Made by a program: the position numbers and the translations under genes. A stretch of 64,000 bases of DNA from Segnochrobactrum spirostomi (GTDB taxonomy: Bacteria; Pseudomonadota; Alphaproteobacteria; Rhizobiales; Segnochrobactraceae), in NCBI RefSeq assembly GCF_009600605.1, contig NZ_VWNA01000001.1, forward strand, positions 1,054,001 through 1,118,000. Reading direction: 5' to 3'. This document shows, piece by piece, positions 27,700 through 36,196 of this stretch; positions within the stretch are counted from its first letter, which is position 1, and each line of letters starts with the position of its first letter. A model generated the notes under the pieces. It did not search any database. It saw only the letters and a program-made list of their open reading frames with translations, and had not been told where the DNA came from.

Positions 27700-29919
27700 A
27701 TGAGTTCCCTTCGCGCGCAGGGAACGCGACGCCTCGCCGCCAGCCTCGCCTGCGTCCTGTCGGCCTTCGCGGCCACGCCCGCGCTCGCCGATGACGGTGA
27801 TATCGCCGCCGCCCTGCGCACGCTGCAGACCGATCGCGCCGTGACGCGCACGGTCACGCTGAGCGATCTCGGCTTCAACGGTCCGGTGCTCCTGAGCCCC
27901 ATTGATGCGCGCCGGGAGCTTTATCTTCCGGTCCCGGCCAACGTCGCGATCGACGACGCAACCCTCTCGCTTGGCGCCGATTATCTCAAAGCGGCCGGCG
28001 GCGGCGCAACGTTCGTGCTGTCGATCGACGGCTATCCGGTGGCTGGACGCTCGCCCGATCTGGCAAGCGGCACCTTCAAGGTCGACGTCGGCGTCGACGG
28101 CGCGCCGCGCAAGAGTGGCTTCGTGCGGCTCGGCGCTTCGTGGCTGTCGGCCACCGACGCCGCCTTGTGCGGCGACACGCTGGCGACCGGCAACGTCGTC
28201 AAGATCGATCCCTCGACGCGCTTCACCTATCGCTACGACCCGGCCGCGGTCCGCGACCTCCTCACCGCCTGGACCGCGATCCCCAGCGCCGCATCGGTGC
28301 TGATCGCCGGCCGTGCACTCGGGGCGGAAGCCTACGACGCCGCCTGGCGCGTCGGCGTCGCGCTGGAGCGCGCCGGCAAGCGGCCGCTCTTCGTCGCGCT
28401 GCCGGCCGTCGGGGACACGGTGGCTCCGGGTGGCGCGGCCATCCCGGGCGCCCTCGCAGGCGTTCCGGCTTTCGCCGCGCTCTCGGGACCGGGACCGCAC
28501 AAGCTCGCCAACCCGGCCGAGGTCGGCGCCTATCTGCTCCTCAACGGTGGCACGCTCGCCGACATCGCGGTCGCCGATCCCGCGTTAACCGTGCAAATCG
28601 GCAGCGCTCTCGATGCGCTGGCGGCCGAGATCGCACCGCATGGCGCTGATGCCGCCGCCGCGTTCGAGACGTTGCGCAAGAGCGCGGACAGCCTCGCCGC
28701 CGGCCCGGCCGCGCCGGACGAGATCGGCCTCGCGATGCTCGGCGGCCGTCCGCTGATCGCCATCGCCCCGGCCGCTGCCGGCAAGGCCGATGCGATCTTC
28801 TCGGCGTTCTGGCGCCAGCTCGCGGTGGCGCGGTCGCTCCGCGTCCAGTCCGCCGAGATCCCCCGCAACAAGGGCGACAGCGTCTCGTTGACCGGCCTCA
28901 GCACCACGGCCGATTCGATCGACGTGCTGGCGAGCAGCGATTGGAGCGCCGCGTTCGCCCTCTCCGATCTCTCGACCGATGGAAAAGTCCCGACGAGCCT
29001 CGATCTCGACGTCTCGGCGGCGCCGAACGCCACACCGTATGACCCGATCGTTTCCGTGTTCCTCAACGATTACCTGATCGGTGCGAAGCGGCTTTACGCC
29101 GACGGGCATCCCGAGCGGGTGAGCGCCGACATTCCGGATTATGCGCTTCATCCCACCAACGTTCTGCGGGTGACGTTCACCCGGCAGCCGGTGAGCGACC
29201 GCTGTCCGCAGGCCTATCCGGTGACGGTGCTGCCGAGCAGCAAGATGACGCTGTCTCCCGCGAAACCGACGCCGAACTTCCTCGGCGTGGTGCCCCGCCT
29301 GGCTGGGGCGAGCAAGCTCCTGCTGCCGACCCGCTATCTGACCGACGCCCCCGAGACGCTCGCCTCCGTGGTCCGCCTCGCCGACGGGGCGGGCCTGTCC
29401 CCGCGGCGGGCGTCGCTGACGCTCGTCAACGGGACCGACGGCGGCACGGTCGCAAGCGCGATGCCCGACGCACCGTTCCTCGCCCTCGACGTCGATCTGC
29501 CGCTTCCGAAGGACCGCAGCGCGACGGTGACGGACGGTCATCTCGTTCTCGGGTCCGATCCGAAATCGCCGCTTTATGACGTGGAGGGACTCGATCGCCT
29601 CGGCGTGATCCAGGCGGTGCCGGGCGATGTTCCCGGGCTCCTCTACCGTCAGGTCGGTGCCCGTGGCCCGGTGTTCGACGGACCGGTGCGGCTTGCGAAG
29701 GGCGATATCGCGGTCCTCTCGGACGCGGGAACGGTCGCCGAGATCGACAGCCTCGATCCGGCCGCGACGCGCCCCGCACAGCCGATCGAAAGCGGCTGGA
29801 CCATATCGCGCCTCTGGCAGGACCGCGGCGATTGGGGCGTCCCGCTCATCGCGACGGTGGTGGTGCTGATCCTGCTTCTGTTCGCGCGGGCAGCCTTCGT
29901 GCGCAATCGCCGCGGCTAA
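27700..29919 (+). CDS. BcsB-like periplasmic polysaccharide synthase subunit
   Basis: About 739 residues with a signal peptide (MSSLRAQGTRRLAASLACVL ... PALA), a periplasmic body of two carbohydrate-binding-like halves, and one C-terminal transmembrane helix (GVPLIATVVVLILLLFAR) with a basic tail. This is the plan of BcsB, the partner of cellulose synthase BcsA. VFLNDYLIGAKRLYAD ... NVLRVTFTRQP matches a conserved BcsB segment. ATG 27700 was chosen for the signal peptide; ATG 27520 directly after wecB is in frame but gives a poor N-terminus. It is four bases before nfrB and presumably guides the nascent glycan away from the synthase. Confidence 0.8.
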   Translation: MSSLRAQGTRRLAASLACVLSAFAATPALADDGDIAAALRTLQTDRAVTRTVTLSDLGFNGPVLLSPIDARRELYLPVPANVAIDDATLSLGADYLKAAGGGATFVLSIDGYPVAGRSPDLASGTFKVDVGVDGAPRKSGFVRLGASWLSATDAALCGDTLATGNVVKIDPSTRFTYRYDPAAVRDLLTAWTAIPSAASVLIAGRALGAEAYDAAWRVGVALERAGKRPLFVALPAVGDTVAPGGAAIPGALAGVPAFAALSGPGPHKLANPAEVGAYLLLNGGTLADIAVADPALTVQIGSALDALAAEIAPHGADAAAAFETLRKSADSLAAGPAAPDEIGLAMLGGRPLIAIAPAAAGKADAIFSAFWRQLAVARSLRVQSAEIPRNKGDSVSLTGLSTTADSIDVLASSDWSAAFALSDLSTDGKVPTSLDLDVSAAPNATPYDPIVSVFLNDYLIGAKRLYADGHPERVSADIPDYALHPTNVLRVTFTRQPVSDRCPQAYPVTVLPSSKMTLSPAKPTPNFLGVVPRLAGASKLLLPTRYLTDAPETLASVVRLADGAGLSPRRASLTLVNGTDGGTVASAMPDAPFLALDVDLPLPKDRSATVTDGHLVLGSDPKSPLYDVEGLDRLGVIQAVPGDVPGLLYRQVGARGPVFDGPVRLAKGDIAVLSDAGTVAEIDSLDPAATRPAQPIESGWTISRLWQDRGDWGVPLIATVVVLILLLFARAAFVRNRRG

Positions 29920-29922
29920 CAG

Positions 29923-32040
29923 ATGGGGGACTACTGGCCCTATTGGTTCGCTCATTATTATCGCGGGCTCGAGTTCGCGACGGCGATCTGCGCCTTCCTG
30001 ATCCTGATCTCGAGCCTGGACGACCTGTTCACGGACGCCTGGTTCTGGTCCCGGGAGGCGTATCGCGCCGTCACCGTGCGGCGGCGCTACAAGCCGCTCA
30101 CGGTCTCGCAGCTATACGACCGACCGGAGCAGCCGATGGCGATCATGGTTCCTGCTTGGCAGGAATATGACGTCATCGCGCAGATGCTCGAAAACATGGT
30201 CGCGACCCTCGACTACGCGAACTATGTGGTCTTCGTCGGAACCTATGTGAACGACCCGCAGACCATCGCCGAGGTCGAGCGAATGAAGGTGCGCTACCGG
30301 CAGCTCGTGCGCGTGGAAGTTCCCCATGACGGCCCGACCTGCAAGGCGGATTGCCTGAATTGGGTGGTGCAGGCGATCGTGCTCCACGAGAAGAACGCAG
30401 GGGTTCCCTTCGCCGGCATCGTCCTCCACGACAGCGAGGACATTCTCCATCCGGTGGAACTGCGCTTCTTCAACTATCTGCTGCCGCGCAAGGATCTGAT
30501 CCAGATCCCGGTGATGTCGCTCGAGCGCGATTGGACCGAACTCGTCGCCGGCACCTACATGGACGAGTTCGCCGAGTGGCACGCCAAGGACCTCGTGGTC
30601 CGCGAGAGCATGTCGCGGACCGTGCCGTCGGCCGGCGTCGGCACCTGCTTTTCACGTCGCGCGATGCTGGGCCTCGCCGCGCAGACCGACAATCAGCCCT
30701 TCAACACCGACAGCCTGACCGAGGATTACGACATCGGCGCCCGGCTCGGTGCGATGGGCATGAAATCGGTGTTCTGCCGCTTCCCCGTCCAGTTCGAGGT
30801 CAAGCGGCGGACCTGGTTCGGCTATGGTCCCATCAAGGACAAGATCATCACCGCGCCGCTCTGCGTGCGCGAGTTCTTTCCCGACACCTTTCGCGCGGCC
30901 TACCGGCAGAAGGCGCGCTGGACGCTGGGCATCGGCCTGCAGAGCTGGAGCCAGATCGGCTGGGGCGGTTCGCTCGCGGTCAAATATCTGCTGTTCCGCG
31001 ACCGCAAGGGCATCATCGCCTCGTTCGTGACCGCGGCTGCCTATTTGATCGCCTTCCAGCTCGTTCTCTTCTTCTTCCTCGCCCACATGGGCATCCTGGC
31101 GACTCGCTTCCCGTCGATCTTCACGTTCGATCCCTGGCTGCGCCTGCTCCTCGCCGCAAACGGGATCGCCTTCCTTCTGCGCATCGTCCAGCGCATCTAT
31201 TTCGTGAACCGGCTCTATGGCTGGGAGCACGGCCTTCTTTCGGTGCCGCGGATGATCGTCGGCAACGCCATCAACTTCATGGCCGCCGCCCGCGCCTGGA
31301 AGGTCTTCCTGTCCAACATATTTCTCGGCACGCCGGTGGTCTGGGACAAGACCGCGCATTCCTATCCTTCAGCCGAAGCCCTCGGCGCCCGCCGTGGGCG
31401 GCTCGGCGAACTTCTCGTCTCGTGGCGGGCGATCCCAGCGGAAGAGGTGGACCGGGCGCTCGCCGAACAGCGATCGACCGAAGTCCCGCTCGGCCGCCTC
31501 CTGGTGAGCCACGGCCTCGACGAGGAGACGCTCGCCGAGGCGATCTCCTTCCAGGCCGACTTGCCCCGCGTCCACCTCACCGAAGAGCAGGTGAAGGCGG
31601 CGGGGGATGCGGTGCCGATCGACGTCTGCATCCGCTGGCGCGCGCTCCCCTTCCGGCATGGCCCCCATGACAAGGTCTGCATCGCCGTCGCCTCGCCGCT
31701 GGACGACGAGGGCCGCACCGCGATCGAAGCGGCACTCAAGACTCCGCCGACCTTCTTCATCGCCCGCGAGGGGGAGATCGCCGCCGGCCTCCGCCTGCTG
31801 CGCGGTGGCCCGCGGCTCCATGAGATGACGGCGGCGCGCACGGTGCCGCTGCTCGGTGACATCCTGCTCGAACGCCGGCTCGTCCGCCGCAAGGCGCTGT
31901 CGGAAGCCCTGGGGCGCTACCTGCCACACCAGGACGGCCTCATCGGCGACTTCCTCGTCGCCTCGGGCGTCGTCTCGCGCGAGGCGGTGCAGGAGGCGCT
32001 CGACATCCAGCAAGCACTGCGCAAGGAGGCCGGGGAATGA
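29923..32040 (+). CDS. nfrB: NfrB-like processive glycosyltransferase with C-terminal MshEN domains
   Basis: A 705-residue inner-membrane GT2 enzyme related to phage N4 adsorption protein B. The catalytic domain spans about residues 65-330 with IMVPAWQEYDV, LHDSEDILHP (acidic metal site), LTEDYDIG (TED motif) and QKARW (QxxRW), the hallmarks of processive synthases. Membrane helices flank it (residues about 15-35 and 365-450). Residues about 485-700 carry MshEN repeats: RLGELLVSWR-x14, PLGRLLVSHG-x13 and LIGDFLVASG-x14, which bind c-di-GMP in other proteins. So it is probably a c-di-GMP-activated synthase, using UDP-ManNAc from the WecB of the same operon (inference). Confidence 0.88.
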   Translation: MGDYWPYWFAHYYRGLEFATAICAFLILISSLDDLFTDAWFWSREAYRAVTVRRRYKPLTVSQLYDRPEQPMAIMVPAWQEYDVIAQMLENMVATLDYANYVVFVGTYVNDPQTIAEVERMKVRYRQLVRVEVPHDGPTCKADCLNWVVQAIVLHEKNAGVPFAGIVLHDSEDILHPVELRFFNYLLPRKDLIQIPVMSLERDWTELVAGTYMDEFAEWHAKDLVVRESMSRTVPSAGVGTCFSRRAMLGLAAQTDNQPFNTDSLTEDYDIGARLGAMGMKSVFCRFPVQFEVKRRTWFGYGPIKDKIITAPLCVREFFPDTFRAAYRQKARWTLGIGLQSWSQIGWGGSLAVKYLLFRDRKGIIASFVTAAAYLIAFQLVLFFFLAHMGILATRFPSIFTFDPWLRLLLAANGIAFLLRIVQRIYFVNRLYGWEHGLLSVPRMIVGNAINFMAAARAWKVFLSNIFLGTPVVWDKTAHSYPSAEALGARRGRLGELLVSWRAIPAEEVDRALAEQRSTEVPLGRLLVSHGLDEETLAEAISFQADLPRVHLTEEQVKAAGDAVPIDVCIRWRALPFRHGPHDKVCIAVASPLDDEGRTAIEAALKTPPTFFIAREGEIAAGLRLLRGGPRLHEMTAARTVPLLGDILLERRLVRRKALSEALGRYLPHQDGLIGDFLVASGVVSREAVQEALDIQQALRKEAGE

Positions 32041-34265
32041 CGTCGCCACGCAAGGGCCTCTCGCGCTCGGCCATGATCGTGCCGGTCGCCCTCGGCCTGA
32101 TGGCCGGGCTGCCCGCCGCGCCGGCCTTCGCCCAGGCGGACGCGGTCGAGATCCCGCTCTCGGGCCCGGCCGCAGCCCACGCCCAGGCGGCCTTCGCCGC
32201 CTTCGACCGCAAGGATTATCCGACCGCCATCGCGGAGGTCCGCGAGGCGCTGCGCCAGCGCCCCGACGTCACCCGCCTCAAGCGCCTCCTCGTCTACGCG
32301 CTCGCCGGCAACGGCGACCTCGCGGAGGCGGCGAGGACCGCGCAGGGCTTCATCGCGGCGGGCGACACCGATCCCGAGATCGCCGCCGAACTCGCCCAGA
32401 TCGACGCCAAGCTCCATCCGCCGCCGCCCTCCCCGGCCTCGCTCGCCTACGAGGCGGCGTCCGCGGGCTACAAAGCCTATGCCGCGGGCGATTATGCCGG
32501 CGCCGTCGCCGCCGCACGCCGGGCGCTCGGTTATCAGCCCGACAATGCGGAATACGAGACGCTTCTGACCAACGCCGAGGCCGCGCTGAACGCGCCGAAG
32601 CCCGTTCCGCCGCCGCCCGGCTTCGATGCCGCCCAGGCGGGCTTTGCGGCGATGAAGGCGAAGGCCTACGCCAAGGCCGCCGCCTCCGCTGCCGAGGCGG
32701 TGCGGCTCGAGCCGGCGAACCGCGACTATCGGCTTCTCCTGGTTCAAGCGCTGTCGAGCGCCGGGCGCACCCCCGCGGCGATCGAGGCCGCGAGTGCCGC
32801 GCTGAAGGCGGCCGGCCCCGATCCACGTCTGTTCGCGGCGCGCGGCTATGCCGAGCAGCGCCTCGGCCGCTCCGACGCGGCGGCCAATGACTTTGCCGCC
32901 GCGCTGGCGCACCGGCCGGCTCAGGCGAGCGTGCGCGGCCTGCGTCTCGCCCTCGCCGATGCGGCGCTCGCCGCGAAGGAGCCCGAGCGGGCGCTCGCCG
33001 CCATCGCGCCCTATCGCAACGAGACGAGCTACGACATCGCATCCCGGCGCGGCTTCGCTCTCCTCGCGCTCGACCGTCCGGCCGAAGCCTCCGTCGCCTT
33101 CCGCACCGCCTCGACGGTCGCGCCGAGCCCGGCGACCCGTGCCCTGATGGTGAGCAGCGAGATCTCGGCCCTCGATGCCATGGGTGACAAGACGGCGGCC
33201 AAATCGACCTTCGCGAGTGCCATGGCGACCGGCGCGCTCGCCGCCGCCGCGCCCGTCGACCTCGCCTACACGGCGCTCCAGGTCGGCGACGACCGCGCCG
33301 CCGCCACCGCCTTCGCCAAAGCCAAGGCGGACGGAACGCTGCCGCCCCGCGCCGATCTCGACGCCGGCTACAATGCGGCGCGGCTCGGCCAGAACACCGC
33401 CGCCCTCGGCTATTTCAAGGCCGGGCTCGATGCCGCCGCCGCCGGCGAGACCGACCTCTCGCCTCAGGCGCGCTTCGACGTGCGGCGGAAGATCTCCGAC
33501 ATGGACCGCACCTGGGGCGCCTATGCCTCGGTGACCTACGGGGCGGTCGGCGTCATGCCCAGCACCCCGACGAGCACGACGCTCGGCACGGTGCCGGCCT
33601 CCGGCGCCCATTCGGTCGATCGCATCGCCCAGGTCGGCACCGAGCTCTATTGGCGCCCGCCGGAGATCGGTTACCAGAACGGCAGCCTCGTCGAACTGTT
33701 CGGGCGCGTCTTCGAGACGACCTACGATGAGAACGGCGGACCGACCGGTGCCGGGACGATACAGACCTATGCCGGCGCCCGCTGGAAGCCGCTCGGCGGC
33801 ATCAATCTGGTGCTCGAGGCATCGCGCCTGTGGGCCATCGGCGACGACGCCCGCAACGATTATCTCGTGCGCGCCGCCTATTCGGCGGGACAGGGCACGG
33901 ACCTGCGCGTCGACGTGCCGGCCTGGATGATGTGGCAGGTCTACGGCGAGGCCGACCGCTATTTCGAGACCCCGGAGACGGTGCTCTCCTTCGAGGGGCG
34001 CGTCGGGCGCAGCTACCGGCTCGACGGCATCGCCGATGGGCTCGTGGTGACGCCGTTCGCTGCCCTCGGCGGCGGCTACGACACCGTGCTCGCGACGCCG
34101 GGCGCGGTCGGCGCCGGGCCGGGCATCTCCGGCCGGCTGTGGTTCAACAGCGACACCTATCACGCGCCGCGCTCCTATCTCGACGTCAGCGTGCAATATC
34201 GCTTCAAGATCGCCGGCGGCGACAATGCTCGCGGCGTGTTCGCGGGCGTCACGCTCGCTTATTGA
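32037..34265 (+). CDS. nfrA: NfrA-like outer-membrane TPR/beta-barrel protein
   Basis: A 742-residue exported protein. It has a signal peptide (residues 1-33, ending AFA), tetratricopeptide-like helical repeats from about 45 to 480 (alanine-rich, e.g. AHAQAAFAAFDRKDYPTAIAEV), and a C-terminal domain of about 240 residues with alternating aromatic strands ending VTLAY, the final-aromatic signature of outer-membrane barrels. This matches phage N4 adsorption protein A and the export proteins of other polysaccharides (BcsC, PgaA). It overlaps the nfrB stop by four bases (ATGA) and would export the polymer through the outer membrane. Confidence 0.85.
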   Translation: MTSPRKGLSRSAMIVPVALGLMAGLPAAPAFAQADAVEIPLSGPAAAHAQAAFAAFDRKDYPTAIAEVREALRQRPDVTRLKRLLVYALAGNGDLAEAARTAQGFIAAGDTDPEIAAELAQIDAKLHPPPPSPASLAYEAASAGYKAYAAGDYAGAVAAARRALGYQPDNAEYETLLTNAEAALNAPKPVPPPPGFDAAQAGFAAMKAKAYAKAAASAAEAVRLEPANRDYRLLLVQALSSAGRTPAAIEAASAALKAAGPDPRLFAARGYAEQRLGRSDAAANDFAAALAHRPAQASVRGLRLALADAALAAKEPERALAAIAPYRNETSYDIASRRGFALLALDRPAEASVAFRTASTVAPSPATRALMVSSEISALDAMGDKTAAKSTFASAMATGALAAAAPVDLAYTALQVGDDRAAATAFAKAKADGTLPPRADLDAGYNAARLGQNTAALGYFKAGLDAAAAGETDLSPQARFDVRRKISDMDRTWGAYASVTYGAVGVMPSTPTSTTLGTVPASGAHSVDRIAQVGTELYWRPPEIGYQNGSLVELFGRVFETTYDENGGPTGAGTIQTYAGARWKPLGGINLVLEASRLWAIGDDARNDYLVRAAYSAGQGTDLRVDVPAWMMWQVYGEADRYFETPETVLSFEGRVGRSYRLDGIADGLVVTPFAALGGGYDTVLATPGAVGAGPGISGRLWFNSDTYHAPRSYLDVSVQYRFKIAGGDNARGVFAGVTLAY

Positions 34266-34279
34266 GCGGAGGCCGGCCG

Positions 34280-35182
34280 GTGGAGCCGCCGAAGGAGCAA
34301 GAGACCGCCGCGCCACGTCGCATCCGCCGGCGAACGCTCGCGATGATCGGCGCCGGCCTCGCCGTCGCCGCGCTGGCGGGCGGCCTCGCCTGGTTCGGCC
34401 GTGGCGGCGGAAGCGCCTGCGTCACCGGCATCGTCTGGCAGCCCGACCGGGCCACCATCGATCCGCACGGGGATTGGCAGAAGCTCGGGGCCGACACGCT
34501 TCTCATCCAATGGAGCGTGATCGACGGAGAGGCCCTCCTCCCGGTGCCCGGAGTTCCGTGGTTCCAGCCGCAGCCGAATTGGACGCGGATCGCCGCCGAG
34601 CCGTGGGCGAAGACGGTCGTGCTCGGCCTCGCCGGGGATTTCTCCGAAGCGGCATCCCGGCGCGACGTGGCGCAGTTGGCGGCGCTCTCGGCCGAGGTCG
34701 CGGCCAAGATCGCCGCTCAGCCGGTTCCGCTCTACGTGAAGGGCTATTATTTCCCCGCCGAAGTCGATCCGACTTGGGTAGAGGCGCCGAAGCTCGCCGC
34801 CCTGCTGGCGCCCTTGCCGCGGCCGCTCTGGATCAGCGTCTATGACGGGCGCAACATCGGCCCCGTGGCGCTCGCGGACTGGCTGGAGAGCTGGCTGCCC
34901 AAGGATATCGGCGTGTTCTTTCAGGACGGCGTCGGCGTCTATGCCCGCACGCCGAAGGTCGCCGCCCATTATGCCGACGTGCTGTCCGCCCGGCTCGGCG
35001 CCGCCCGCTTCGCGCTCATCGTCGAGGCCTTCCGCCCCAAGGTCGGAGGCGGCTTTCGCGCAGCGACGCCGCAAGAATTGAAGCCGCAGATCGCCGCCTA
35101 CGGCGATTATCCGCGCTTCCTGTTCGACGGGCCGCATTATGTATCTTCGGAATTGGTCGCCGCGCTCGATTGTCGACGATAA
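34280..35182 (+). CDS. Secreted or membrane-anchored protein of the polysaccharide operon, unknown function
   Basis: A 300-residue protein with a basic N-terminus (RRIRRRT), one hydrophobic segment (residues about 20-42) and a periplasmic domain with regularly spaced Trp and Asp (GADTLLIQWSVIDGEAL, LYVKGYYFPAEVDPTWV, PLWISVYDGRNIG, FFQDGVGVYA). The pattern suggests a TIM-barrel glycoside-hydrolase-like domain (DUF4434-like, from memory). GTG 34280 is preferred, with GGAGG at 34268-34272; TTG 34262 overlapping the nfrA stop is possible. As last gene of the operon it may trim or modify the glycan (inference). Confidence 0.65.
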   Translation: MEPPKEQETAAPRRIRRRTLAMIGAGLAVAALAGGLAWFGRGGGSACVTGIVWQPDRATIDPHGDWQKLGADTLLIQWSVIDGEALLPVPGVPWFQPQPNWTRIAAEPWAKTVVLGLAGDFSEAASRRDVAQLAALSAEVAAKIAAQPVPLYVKGYYFPAEVDPTWVEAPKLAALLAPLPRPLWISVYDGRNIGPVALADWLESWLPKDIGVFFQDGVGVYARTPKVAAHYADVLSARLGAARFALIVEAFRPKVGGGFRAATPQELKPQIAAYGDYPRFLFDGPHYVSSELVAALDCRR

Positions 35183-35313
35183 CGGACGCGGGATGACCCC
35201 TTCCGTTCTGCGCAAGAGTGCTTAAGTCTGCGGGGGGCGCGCGTAAGCGCACCATATGCACCCCATGGCCGGACATCTGCCGGCCGAATGCCCTGAAACG
35301 GAGACCAGGACCG

Positions 35314-36159
35314 ATGCCCGACCCCTTACCGACGACGCCGCTTCCCGACGGGACGCCGCTGCCGGTGCTCGGACAAGGAACCTGGGGCATGGGAGAGGAT
35401 CGCGGACGGCGGGCAACGGAAGTCGATGCCCTGAAGCTCGGCCTCGATCTCGGCATCGGCCTCATCGACACCGCGGAGATGTACGGCAACGGCGGCGCTG
35501 AGGAGGTCGTGGGCGAAGCGATCGCCGGGCGCCGCGACGCCGTCACCCTCGTCAGCAAGGTCCTGCCGACCAACGCCTCACGCTCGCGCACCGTCGCCTC
35601 CTGCGAGCGCAGCCTGCGTCGGCTCGGGACCGACCATCTCGACATCTACCTGTTGCATTGGCGCGGCTCGGTTCCGCTCGCCGAGACGGTCGAAGCCTTC
35701 GAGAGCCTGAAGGCCGCCGGCAAGATTCGCTATTGGGGCGTCAGCAATTTCGACACCGAGGACATGGAGGAATTGTTCGAGGTGAGCGACGGCGACGCTG
35801 TGGCGACCAACCAGGTGCTCTACAACCTGAACCGCCGCGGCGTCGAATACGACCTGTTGCCGTGGTGCCGGGACGTCCAGATGCCGGTGATGGCCTATTC
35901 CCCGATCGAACAGGGCCGCCTGCTCGACCATCCGGATCTGATACGGATCGCCGCCCATCACGGCGCGACGCCGGCCCAGATCGCCCTCGCCTGGGTGCTG
36001 AAGCAGCCCGGCGTCGTCGCGATCCCGAAGGCCGCGACCCTCGATCATGTCCGCCAGAACCGCGCTGCCGTGGAGATCGCCCTCGATGCGGGCGACCTCG
36101 ACACCATCGAGCGCGCCTTCCACGCGCCGCGCAAAAAGCGGCCGCTCGAGATGATCTGA
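35314..36159 (+). CDS. Aldo/keto reductase
   Basis: A 281-residue NAD(P)H-dependent reductase of the AKR superfamily ((beta/alpha)8 barrel). The catalytic tetrad is visible: Asp and Tyr in [14 protein letters not shown], Lys in LVSKVLP and His in DIYLLHWRG. The C-terminal cofactor segment [16 protein letters not shown] is present. The substrate is not predictable. Start ATG 35314 follows GGAGACCAGGA. Its final codons form one arm of a terminator for the convergent metY gene. Confidence 0.92.
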   Translation: MPDPLPTTPLPDGTPLPVLGQGTWGMGEDRGRRATEVDALKLGLDLGIGLIDTAEMYGNGGAEEVVGEAIAGRRDAVTLVSKVLPTNASRSRTVASCERSLRRLGTDHLDIYLLHWRGSVPLAETVEAFESLKAAGKIRYWGVSNFDTEDMEELFEVSDGDAVATNQVLYNLNRRGVEYDLLPWCRDVQMPVMAYSPIEQGRLLDHPDLIRIAAHHGATPAQIALAWVLKQPGVVAIPKAATLDHVRQNRAAVEIALDAGDLDTIERAFHAPRKKRPLEMI

Positions 36160-36167
36160 GCGGCCGC
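36133..36167 (-). terminator. Intrinsic terminator of metY, embedded in the AKR gene end
   Basis: On the minus strand a 9-bp stem (36159-36167 with 36138-36146) is followed by TTTTT (36137-36133). The hairpin spans the stop codon of the convergent aldo/keto reductase gene, so the two convergent genes share sequence at their ends. Confidence 0.8.
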
Positions 36168-36196
36168 GACAGGCTGAAATCGGAGACGCCGTCGCC

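Noticed and set aside
31917..34316. 799-codon minus-strand frame opposite nfrA
   Set aside because: Gly/Arg-rich antisense shadow; the plus frame has signal peptide, TPRs and barrel end.
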